From assembly GCA_038117265.1 (NCBI GenBank), contig JAYOFO010000036.1:1-27195 (forward strand): a stretch of DNA of 27,195 nt, in the 5' to 3' direction. Made by a program: the position numbers and the translations under genes. This document shows, one piece after another, positions 7,470-15,682 of the stretch. The notes under the pieces were generated by a model. The model was not told the origin of the DNA. It saw nothing but the letters and a program-made list of their open reading frames with translations, and did no database searches. The number at the start of each line of letters is the position of its first letter. Within the stretch, counting starts at the first letter, position 1. This stretch comes from JAYPUG01 sp038117265 (GTDB lineage Bacteria; Pseudomonadota; Alphaproteobacteria; UBA6615).

Positions 7470-8442
7470 GGGGCTCGACCACGACGGTTCCCAGCTTGGC
7501 GCCGGACTCGACGAATTCATGCGCCGCGGCGCATTGCGCGAGCGGGAAGGTCGCGGCGACGGTGTGGATCGCGCTGCCCTCGGCCAGCCAGGCGGCGATG
7601 TCGGCCCGCGCGGCGTCGATCGCTTTGCGCGGCACGCTATGCAGCACCATGAAGCGGACGACGGCGTTCTTCAGCGCCATGGGGAAGAACAGGTTCTTCG
7701 GGTCGCCGCCGGAATAGTAGACCGAGATCATGCCGGTGTTCTTGAGCACCCTGGCGGTCAGCGCGAAGTTCGCCGCCAGGTCGACCTCGACGATGCGATC
7801 GACACCGGCCCCGCCGGTCAGCGCGAGGATCTGGTCCGCCGCATCCGCGTCGCGATAGTTCACCGTGTAGTGCGCGCCGCCCGCGGTCGCGTGGGCGGCC
7901 TTCTCGTCCGAGCTGACCGTGGCTATGACCGTCGCGCCGCCGCACTGCGCCCATTGCACGGCGTAATGGCCGACCGCGCCGGCCCCGCCGGTCACCAGCA
8001 CGGTCTTGCCGGCGACCGGGCCGTCGGCGAAAACATTGCGGTGGGCGGTCATGCAGGGAATGCCGAGGCACGCACCCTCGGCGAAGGACAGGTCGTCGGG
8101 CAGGGGGGCGACCAGCCAGGCATCCAGCGCGATGTGCTCCGCCGCGGTGCCGAAGGCGCGGCCGCGCTGGCCGTTGAACAGCCAGACCCGCTTGCCGAGC
8201 AGGCCCGCATCCGCCCCCTCGCCGACCTGGTCGACGATGCCCGCGCCGTCGCTGTTGGGGACGATGCGCGGGAACTCCATGCCGTAGGTGCCCTGACCCC
8301 GCCGCTTCACGTCGGCCGGGTTCACCCCCGACGCGTAGAGCTTCACGCGCACCTCGCCGGGGCCGGCCTCGGGCGTGTCGAGATCGCCGTGCTCCAGCAC
8401 CTCTTGCGCGGGGCCGAGCCCGTCGTACCAGACCGCCTTCAT
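7462..8442 (-). CDS. NADPH:quinone reductase-type MDR oxidoreductase
   Basis: A 326-residue medium-chain dehydrogenase/reductase lacking zinc ligands. The N-terminal GroES-like domain carries ASGVNPADVKRR (38-48), typical of the quinone oxidoreductase branch, and the Rossmann motif TGGAGAVGHYAVQ (151-163) binds the nucleotide. Such enzymes reduce quinones or enones with NADPH in the cytoplasm. I chose the ATG at 8442 because the family start MKAVWY follows it and GGGAGGAAC lies about seven bases before it; an upstream in-frame codon at 8517 would overlap the divergent alcohol dehydrogenase gene. It overlaps the DUF2238 start by 8 bp and is divergent, across 65 bp, from the alcohol dehydrogenase gene. 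The physiological substrate is unknown. Confidence 0.9.
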   Translation of the reverse strand: MKAVWYDGLGPAQEVLEHGDLDTPEAGPGEVRVKLYASGVNPADVKRRGQGTYGMEFPRIVPNSDGAGIVDQVGEGADAGLLGKRVWLFNGQRGRAFGTAAEHIALDAWLVAPLPDDLSFAEGACLGIPCMTAHRNVFADGPVAGKTVLVTGGAGAVGHYAVQWAQCGGATVIATVSSDEKAAHATAGGAHYTVNYRDADAADQILALTGGAGVDRIVEVDLAANFALTARVLKNTGMISVYYSGGDPKNLFFPMALKNAVVRFMVLHSVPRKAIDAARADIAAWLAEGSAIHTVAATFPLAQCAAAHEFVESGAKLGTVVVEPHA

Positions 8443-8507
8443 CGTTCCGTTCCTCCCGGCCCCTCGCAGGGCTGACTCGCCCAACCGAAGGGCGCAGACT
8501 AGCAGAC

Positions 8508-9491
8508 ATGCGCGCAATGGTGCTCGACCGGGCGGGCGACCCGCTCACCCTGCGAAACATGGCCGATCCCGAGCCGGGACCGGGCGAGGTGCTGATCCGG
8601 GTACATGCCTGTGGCGTGTGCCGGACGGACCTGCGCGTCCTCGACGGCGAACTGAGCGGGCCGAAGCTTCCCATCGTGCCGGGCCACGAGATCGTCGGCA
8701 CGGTGGCGGCGACGGGCGCCGGCGTGGAGACCCTGCGCACGGGCATGCGGGTGGGCGTGCCCTGGCTCGGCCACACCTGCGGGGTCTGCGAATATTGCCG
8801 CGCGGGCCAAGAGAATCTGTGCGATGCGCCCGGCTTCACCGGATACACCATCGACGGCGGCTACGCCGAATACACCAAGGCCGATGCGCACTACGTCTTT
8901 GCGCTTCCCGACGCCTATGACGACGCGCACGCCGCGCCGCTGCTCTGCGCCGGGCTGATCGGCCACCGCGCGCTGCGGATGGCGGGCGAGGCGCGCCGGC
9001 TGGGCATCTACGGGTTCGGTGCGGCGGCGCACATCGTCGCCTAGGTCGCCGCCTTCGAGGGTCGCGAGGTGTTTGCCCTGACCAGGCCCGGCGATGCGGA
9101 CGGGCAGGCCTTCGCGCGCCAGCTCGGGGCCGTGTGGGCCGGCGGGTCCGACAAGACGCCCCCCGAGCCGCTCGATGCCGCGCTGCTGTTCGCCCCGGTC
9201 GGCGCGCTGGTGCCGGCGGCGCTGTGTGCGGTGCGCAAGGGTGGGACCGTGGTGTGCGCGGGTATCCACATGAGCGACATTCCGGCCTTTCCCCACGCGA
9301 TCCTGTGGGGAGAGCGCACGATCCGCTCGGTCGCCAACCTGACGCGCGCCGACGGCGAGGAGTTCCTAACGCTCGCCCTTAGGGTGCCGGTGGCGACCGA
9401 GGTCGAGACCTTTCCGCTGGCTGACGCCAACGCGGCGCTGACCCGCCTTCGCGAGGGCCGGATCACGGGCGCGGCGGTGCTGCTGCTCTGA
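8508..9491 (+). pseudogene. Zinc-dependent alcohol dehydrogenase with in-frame TAG
   Basis: The frame starts at 8508 and encodes a zinc MDR alcohol dehydrogenase. Catalytic ligands are C38 (GVCRTD), H60-E61 (GHE) and C147 (LCAGL), and the structural zinc set is C91, C94, C97 and C105. The nucleotide motif GIYGFGAAAHIVA is followed directly by TAG at 9042-9044, codon 179. The same frame continues with VAAFEGREVFALTR and the rest of the cofactor domain to a TGA at 9489-9491. Relatives usually have Gln at this position (HIVAQVA), so a single CAG to TAG change explains the stop. Full length would be about 327 residues. The truncated product would lack most of the NAD(P) domain and should be inactive unless the codon is read through. 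All catalytic residues are otherwise preserved, so the lesion is recent or a base-call error. Confidence 0.82.
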
Positions 9492-9561
9492 GCCGCCTGC
9501 GTCGGGCGGTGTGCATGGCGGCCCGTCGCGCTAGACTGGCGGTCCGCAATCTGGGCGACCC

Positions 9562-9971
<410 letters not shown>

Positions 9972-9975
<4 letters not shown>

Positions 9976-12428
9976 GCGGGGGCCTGCCCGAACCACTGGC
10001 GGGCTGGTTCGCCGCGCGCGGCTGGACGCCCCACCCGCACCAGCTGGCGATGCTGGAAGCGGCCCGCGACGGCGATTCCGCGCTGCTGATCGCGCCGACG
10101 GGCGGCGGCAAGACGCTGGCCGGCTTCCTGCCCAGCCTCGTCGAGCTGACGCGCGCCGATGCCCCGCCCGAGGGCCTGCACACCCTCTATATCTCGCCGC
10201 TGAAGGCGCTGGCGGTGGACATCCACCGCAATCTGGAGGCGCCGATCGCTGAGATGGGGCTGGCGATCCGTGCCGAGACGCGCACCGGCGACACGCCCCA
10301 GGCCAAGCGCCAGCGCCAGCGGCGCAGCCCGCCCCACATGCTGATGACGACGCCCGAAAGCCTGGCGCTGCTGCTGTCCTACGAGGACGCGCCCGGCATC
10401 TTCGCGCAATTGCGCTGCGTCATCGTCGACGAGCTGCACGCCATCGAGGACAACAAGCGCGGCGACCTGCTGGCGCTGGGGCTGTCGCGCCTCGCCGCGC
10501 TGGCACCGGACGCGCGCCGGGTCGCGCTGAGCGCGACGGTGGCCGAGCCCGACCGACTGCGCCGCTGGCTCGCCCTGCGCCCCGATGCGTCCGACGTGCG
10601 GCTGGTGACCGGGGCGAGCGGGGCCGAGCCGCGGATCGACGTGCTGCAGACGGCGGCGCGGCTGCCCTGGTCGGGGCATATCGGTGTCCACGCCATGCCC
10701 GAGGTCTATGAGCTGCTGCGCGCGGGCGGCACCGCCATCGTCTTCGTCAACACCCGCGCCCAGGCCGAGATCGTCTTCCAGGAGCTCTGGCGGCTCAACG
10801 AGGACGGGCTGCGGATCGCGCTGCACCATGGCAGCCTCGCGGCGGAGCAGCGGCGCAAGGTGGAGGCGGCGATGGCGCGCGGCGATCTCGACGCCGTGGT
10901 CGCCACCTCCTCGCTCGATCTCGGGGTGGACTGGGCGGCCGTGGACCTGGTGATCCAGGTCGGCGCGCCCAAGGGCTCCACCCGCCTGCTGCAGCGCGTC
11001 GGCCGCGCCAACCACCGGCTCGACAGCCCGTCGCGCGCCGTGCTGGTGCCCGGCAACCGGTTCGAGGTGCTGGAATGCCGCGCCGTGCTGGATGCGGTGC
11101 GCGCGAACACGCTGGACGGCATTCCGGCGCGTCCGGGCGGCCTCGACGTGCTCGCCCAGCACATCCTGGGCGCGGCCTGCGCCGGGCCCGTCGACCGGGA
11201 CGATCTCTATGCGCAGGTGCGCCGCGCCGGGCCCTATGCCGGCCTGTCGCGCCGGGATTTCGAAGACGTGTTCGAATTCGTCGCGACGGGCGGCTACGCG
11301 CTCGGCGCCTACGACCGGTTCCGACGCCTGAAGCTGCAGCCCGACGGCCGCCACGCGATCGCCACGAAGGAGGCGATCCGCGACTACCGGATGAACGTGG
11401 GCACCATCGTCGAGGCGCCGACCCTGCGCGTGCGCATGGGGCGCGGCCGGGTGCTGGGCGAGGTGGAGGAGCGCTTCGCCAACTACATGACCGCGGGCGA
11501 CACCTTCGTGTTCGCCGGCCGGCTACTCGAATTCGTCGAGGTGCGCGAGACCGATATCATCGCGAAACCGGGAAAGGGCGATGCGCCGGCGGTCCCGGCC
11601 TATGTCGGCGGACGGCTGCCGCTCTCGACCCATCTGGCCGACCGGGTGCGTGGCATCCTTTCCGATCCGCGGGCCTGGCGCGACCTGCCCGAACAGGTGC
11701 GCGAATGGCTTGACGTGCAGCGCTGGCGCTCGCTGCTGCCCTCGCGCGACGGGCTGCTAGTCGAGACCTTTCTGCGCGGCAACAAGCACTATCTCGTCGC
11801 CTACTGCTTCGAGGGGCGGAACGCCCACCAAACGCTGGGGATGCTGCTGACCCGGCGAATGGAGCGCGCCGGCCTCAACCCGCTGGGCTTCGTCGCTACC
11901 GACTACGTGATCTGCGTGTGGGGTACGCGTTCCGCCGAGGATGCCGACATCCCCGCCCTTTTCGACGAGGACATGCTGGGCGACGACCTGGAGGCCTGGA
12001 TGGCCGATTCCTCGATGCTCAAGCGCACCTTCCGCAACGTCGCGGTGATCGCCGGGCTGATCCAGCGCCGCCATCCCGGCGAGGAGAAGACGCGCCGGCA
12101 GGTCACCTTCAACTCCGACCTGATCTACGACGTGCTGCGCACCCACGAGCCGAACCACGTGCTGCTGCGCGCCACGCGGGCCGATGCGGCCTCGGGCCTG
12201 ACCGATGTGCGCCGATTGGCCGACATGCTGGCGCGGGTGCGCGGGCGGATCGCTCACCGCCACCTCGAGCGGGTCTCGCCGCTGGCCGTGCCGGTGCTGC
12301 TGGAGATCGGGCGCGAGAGCGTCTACGGCGCGGCGATCGACGAGCTTCTGGGCGAATCGGCCGAAGAGCTTATCTCCGAGGCGATGGAGACCACCGGAAC
12401 GCGGGAGTTCGGCTTCGATGCCGCATGA
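9972..12428 (+). CDS. Ligase-associated DEXH-box DNA helicase (Lhr-like)
   Basis: An 818-residue superfamily 2 helicase. Walker A APTGGGKT is at 41-48, the DEXH box reads DELH (153-156), motif III is LSATV (186-190), and motif VI lies in RLLQRVGRANHR. The C-terminal DEAD_assoc region (PLSTHLADRVR, WRSLLPSRDG, NHVLLRATRADA) identifies the ligase-associated DNA-damage-response subfamily, whose length is close to 800. The start is GTG at 9972, overlapping the HIT stop as GTGA; the adjacent GTG at 9969 is possible. Its stop overlaps the PdeM start by 11 bp. The family is normally encoded with PdeM, an ATP-dependent DNA ligase and an exonuclease; only PdeM is seen here. It is expected to unwind DNA at repair intermediates in the cytoplasm. 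Confidence 0.93.
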
Positions 12429-13149
12429 CGCGCAGACCCCGACGACCGTGGCGATTCGCGTCGCCGGCCAAACCATCGTGCTCGATCACTCGGGCGCGGC
12501 GTGGTTCGGCGAAACCCGCGATCTCGTCGTCGCCGACCTGCACTTCGAGAAGGGCTCGGCCTTCGCCGCCCGCGGGCAGGGGCTGCTGCCGCCCTACGAC
12601 ACGGCAGAGACCCTGCGCCGGCTCGACGGGCTGTGCCGGCGGCTCAAGCCGGCGCGGGTGATCTGCCTCGGCGACACGCTGCACGATCTGGCGGGCGAGG
12701 ACCGGCTGAGCGATGGCGACCGGTCGCGTCTCGCCGCCCTGGTCGCCGCGCAGGACTGGGTCTGGGTCGCGGGCAACCACGACCCCGCCCCGCCCACGGG
12801 GCTGGGTGGTGCTGCGGTCGAGCGGCTGAAGATCGGCGATGTCCTGCTGCACCATGACGTGGAGGCGGGCCCCGATGCGCCGATCCCGGCGGGCGAGATC
12901 GTCGGCCACTACCACCCCAAGGCGCTGGTGCGGACCCGCGCGCGCAAGGTCTCGGGCCGGTGTTTCGTGGCCGATGGGCGGCGGCTGATCCTGCCGGCCT
13001 TCGGCGCCTATGCCGGCGGCCTGAACGTCCGCGATCCGGCGATCGAGGGGCTGCTGTCGGCCGACTACCGGGCCTATATGATCGGCCGGCGCGGCCTGTT
13101 CGCGTTTCGTCGCGACCAGCTTGCCGCCGATCCGAAGCGCGCGGCGTGA
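12418..13149 (+). CDS. pdeM: Ligase-associated DNA damage response nuclease PdeM (metallophosphoesterase)
   Basis: A 243-residue calcineurin-like metallophosphoesterase. The two-metal site is complete: DLH (40-42), GDTLHD (85-90), GNHD (119-122), LLHHD (143-147) and GHYHP (163-167). The arrangement and length match the ligase-associated PdeM family, which acts with the DEXH helicase in repair of DNA damage such as crosslinks. The start at 12418 (MPHDAQTP) overlaps the helicase stop by 11 bp; the ATG at 12425 is in another frame and irrelevant. The C-terminal NVRDPAI and LFAFRRDQLAA blocks are also family-like. Translation is probably coupled to the helicase. Confidence 0.9.
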   Translation: MPHDAQTPTTVAIRVAGQTIVLDHSGAAWFGETRDLVVADLHFEKGSAFAARGQGLLPPYDTAETLRRLDGLCRRLKPARVICLGDTLHDLAGEDRLSDGDRSRLAALVAAQDWVWVAGNHDPAPPTGLGGAAVERLKIGDVLLHHDVEAGPDAPIPAGEIVGHYHPKALVRTRARKVSGRCFVADGRRLILPAFGAYAGGLNVRDPAIEGLLSADYRAYMIGRRGLFAFRRDQLAADPKRAA

Positions 13150-13179
13150 CGTAGAAATCACGTCACCATCCGGTAAGCC

Positions 13180-13587
13180 ATGCCCGCCGAAGCTCCCGTC
13201 ATCGTCTGGTTCCGCCAGGACCTGCGCATCTCCGACAATCCCGCGCTCGCCGCCGCCGTGGCGACGGGCGCACCCATCGTGCCGGTCTATGTGCTGGACG
13301 AGGAGCGCGCGGGCGCACGCGCGATCGGCGGCGCGGCGCGCTGGTGGCTGCACAACAGCCTGGCGAAGCTGGCCGAGGGGCTTTCCGAACGCGGCTTGCC
13401 GCTTGTCCTGCGGCGCGGTGCGGCCGCGCATGTCATCGAAACCCTGGCCTCCGAGGCCGGCGCCCGCGCGGTCTTCTGGAACCGCTGCTACGAGCCGCAG
13501 TCGTCGGTCGCTCAGGCCTCGCGCGGGCCGAGCTCGAAGGCGAACCACAGCGCTGCCGTCAGCAGAACGACGGCGCCGGCCTGGTGA
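13180..13587 (+). pseudogene. Deoxyribodipyrimidine photolyase, N-terminal remnant
   Basis: The first 106 codons encode the start of a photolyase/cryptochrome: VWFRQDLRISDNPAL (9-23), VPVYVLDEE, RWWLHNSLAKL and VFWNRCYEP (98-106). Homology ends abruptly at about 13497, where complete relatives continue for another ~370 residues with the FAD-binding domain. The remaining 29 codons are the reverse complement of the 3' end of ctaA, which terminates at 13512 on the other strand. The gene therefore lost its C-terminal three quarters, most likely by a deletion or inversion whose breakpoint lies at 13497-13511. The remnant lacks FAD-binding and catalytic regions and cannot repair DNA by itself. It sits 30 bp after pdeM, so it may once have been part of the same repair transcript. 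Confidence 0.78.
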
Positions 13588-14564
13588 AGGGCGGCGAGGG
13601 GGATCGGCACGGCCAGCAGCAGCGTGGCGATGCCCAGCGTGACCTGGGCGAGCCCCGCGGCCAGCAGGAAGTTGACGGCCATGCGCGCGCGCGGTGCCAG
13701 CGCCAGCCAGCGGCTCTGCCACCAGGTCGCGATCACGACCGCCACGGTGATCAGCGCCAGCACCCGGTGGTGGAACTGGATCGTGCCGTGATCCTCGAAC
13801 GGCGCGCGCAACGTGTCGAAATAGCCGGGCGGCAGGATGCCGCCATCCATCAGCGGGAAGGTGTTGAAGGTGAAGCCGGCGTCGGTGCCCGCGACGAAGG
13901 CGCCCGACAGGATGGTTAGTGCCACCAGCGCCAGTGCCGTGTGGGTCAGTCGGCACACGCGCCGCTGTACGGCGTCGGCGATGGTCGCACGCACCGGCCA
14001 GATCAGCGACAGGCCGGTCCAGACGAGCGCCGCATAGATCACGAAGGCGAGCGAGAGATGGGCTGCCAGGCGGTACTGGCTGACCTCGGGAACATCGACC
14101 AGGCCGCTGCGAACCATGTACCAGCCCAGCGCACCCTGCGCGCCGCCGAGCACGAACAGCAGGGCGAGGCGGGGCACCATGGCGCGGCGCAGCCGGCCGC
14201 GCACCAGGAACCAGACGAAGGGTGCGAAGAAGGCGAGGCCGATCAGCCGGCCCCAGACCCGGTGGATGTACTCCCACCAGAAGATGCCCTGGAACTCGGC
14301 GACCGACATGCCGGCATTGACCTCGCGATATTGCGGCGAGGCACGGTACAGGTCGAACACGCGCTGCCACTCGGCATCGGACAGCGGCGGCAGGAAGCCG
14401 AAGACCGGCCGCCACTCGACCATCGACAGGCCCGATCCGGTCAGCCGGGTGATGCCGCCGATCACGACCATCGCCAGCACCATGGCGGCGCAGGCGAGCA
14501 GCCAGGCACCGACGGCGGTGTCGGCGCGCGAATGCGTGTGTGGGGGGAGGGCGGTTGCGGTCAT
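13512..14564 (-). CDS. ctaA: Heme A synthase (COX15/CtaA, type 2)
   Basis: A 350-residue inner-membrane enzyme that oxidises the methyl group of heme O to the formyl group of heme A for aa3-type oxidases. Signature blocks are GGITRLTGSGLSMVEW (36-51), EFQGIFWWEYIHRVWGR (90-106), a conserved HLSLAF, FHHRVLA, and LHQAGAV near the C-terminus, supplying the heme-ligand histidines. About eight hydrophobic helices are present and the extracellular cysteine pairs of Bacillus-type enzymes are absent, as in alphaproteobacteria. The start at 14564 (MTATALPPHT) is chosen because the frame upstream is not family-like, but there is no Shine-Dalgarno; a 12-bp hairpin ends six bases before it. It lies 91 bp after korB in the same direction. 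No other cta genes are in the window. Confidence 0.92.
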   Translation of the reverse strand: MTATALPPHTHSRADTAVGAWLLACAAMVLAMVVIGGITRLTGSGLSMVEWRPVFGFLPPLSDAEWQRVFDLYRASPQYREVNAGMSVAEFQGIFWWEYIHRVWGRLIGLAFFAPFVWFLVRGRLRRAMVPRLALLFVLGGAQGALGWYMVRSGLVDVPEVSQYRLAAHLSLAFVIYAALVWTGLSLIWPVRATIADAVQRRVCRLTHTALALVALTILSGAFVAGTDAGFTFNTFPLMDGGILPPGYFDTLRAPFEDHGTIQFHHRVLALITVAVVIATWWQSRWLALAPRARMAVNFLLAAGLAQVTLGIATLLLAVPIPLAALHQAGAVVLLTAALWFAFELGPREA

Positions 14565-14569
14565 GCGAA

Positions 14570-14599
14570 AGGGCCAAATTCCGTATGGAACTTGGCCCT
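14570..14599 (-). terminator. Hairpin between korB and ctaA (weak terminator, attenuator or leader structure)
   Basis: The two arms 14570-14582 and 14587-14599 pair over 12 of 13 positions around a four-base loop, with one A-C mismatch. On the minus strand the stem is followed by TTTCGC and then the ctaA ATG, so the U-run is too short for a strong intrinsic terminator. It could end part of the korAB transcript or cover the ctaA initiation region. The sequence shows only the structure; its function is inferred. Confidence 0.55.
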
Positions 14600-14655
14600 C
14601 TGCATGGTTCGGTGCAACCCGGCGCGCCGTTCGGTCGCAGGCGCGCTGCGGGCGC

Positions 14656-15681
14656 CTACTCGACGGTCCAGGTCTGGCCGCGGTGGAGCAGCTTGGTGAT
14701 GTCGCCGGGCCCGTTGGCTTTCGTGGCCTGTTCGATCTGGGCGTGGACCGCGGTCTCGTAGGTCGGCGCATCGCCGCAGTACAGAACGCCGAGCGCCACC
14801 GGCATGGTCGGCGGCTCCATCTGGGCGAGCATCATCGCCAGCGAGCGATTCTTTTCGTCGTGGACGGCGATGTCGGCCTCGGTGACGCCGTTCTCGCCCA
14901 CCGTCACGACCTCGAGACGCATCTCGTCGCGGTTCAGGACGAGGCCCTTCTCCTTCTCCTTGCCGAAGAGCAGCGGCTTGCCATGCTCGACATGGATCTG
15001 CATGTCGTCCTGTACGCCCTTCTCGGTGAAGTGCTTGAACGCGCCGTCGTTGTAGACGATGCAGTTCTGGAAGATTTCCACGAACGACGCACCCTTGTGA
15101 TGGTAGGCGCGCTTGAGGACCTCCGGCAGGTGCTTCTGCAGGATGTCCGACGAGCGGGCGACGAAGTTGCCGCCGACGCCGAGTGCGAACTGGGCCGCGG
15201 AGACGGGGTTGTCGACCGAACCGAGCGGCGTCGAGGGCGAGCGCGTGCCGATCTTGGAGGTGGGCGAGTACTGCCCCTTGGTCAGCCCGTAGATCTGGTT
15301 GTTGAACAGCAAAATCTGCAGGTCGATGTTGCGCCGCAGGGCATGCATCGTGTGGTTGCCGCCGATCGACAGCATGTCGCCGTCGCCACCCACGACCCAG
15401 ACATCGAGTTCGGGGTTGGCTAGCTTCACGCCCGAGGCGACAGCCGGCGAGCGGCCGTGGATGGTGTGGAAGCCGTAGGTTTCCATGTAGTAGGGGAACC
15501 GCGCGGCGCAGCCGATGCCTGAGACGAACACGGTGTTCTTCGGGTCGGCCTCGAGCTGGGCCAGCGTGTTCTGCACGCCCTTGAGAATGGCGTAGTCGCC
15601 GCAGCCGGGGCACCAGCGGACCTCCTGGTCCGTGGCGTAGTCGCGGGCGGTGAGCTTTTCCGGGGGGCTTTGGACGTTCAT
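14656..15681 (-). CDS. korB: 2-oxoacid:ferredoxin oxidoreductase, beta subunit (KorB)
   Basis: A 341-residue thiamine-diphosphate-binding subunit. CPGCGDY (24-30) is the beta-subunit signature, GIGCAARFPYY (55-65) is typical of the Kor type, GGDGDMLSIGGNH (98-110) is the TPP/Mg motif, and NNQIYGLTKGQYSPTS binds the diphosphate region. With KorA it oxidatively decarboxylates a 2-oxoacid with CoA and reduces ferredoxin, probably with 2-oxoglutarate as substrate, since the subunits match the two-subunit Kor type found in aerobic alphaproteobacteria and actinobacteria. The ATG at 15681 lies one base after the korA stop (15683), so the subunits are translationally coupled. Substrate specificity (2-oxoglutarate versus other 2-oxoacids) cannot be proven from sequence. 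Confidence 0.92.
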   Translation of the reverse strand: MNVQSPPEKLTARDYATDQEVRWCPGCGDYAILKGVQNTLAQLEADPKNTVFVSGIGCAARFPYYMETYGFHTIHGRSPAVASGVKLANPELDVWVVGGDGDMLSIGGNHTMHALRRNIDLQILLFNNQIYGLTKGQYSPTSKIGTRSPSTPLGSVDNPVSAAQFALGVGGNFVARSSDILQKHLPEVLKRAYHHKGASFVEIFQNCIVYNDGAFKHFTEKGVQDDMQIHVEHGKPLLFGKEKEKGLVLNRDEMRLEVVTVGENGVTEADIAVHDEKNRSLAMMLAQMEPPTMPVALGVLYCGDAPTYETAVHAQIEQATKANGPGDITKLLHRGQTWTVE

Positions 15682-15682
15682 C

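Noticed and set aside
8443..8507. Promoter or operator in the 65-bp divergent gap between quinone oxidoreductase and alcohol dehydrogenase
   Set aside because: A shared promoter region must exist nearby, but I found no convincing -35/-10 pair or palindrome, apart from the GGAGG ribosome site of the quinone oxidoreductase gene.
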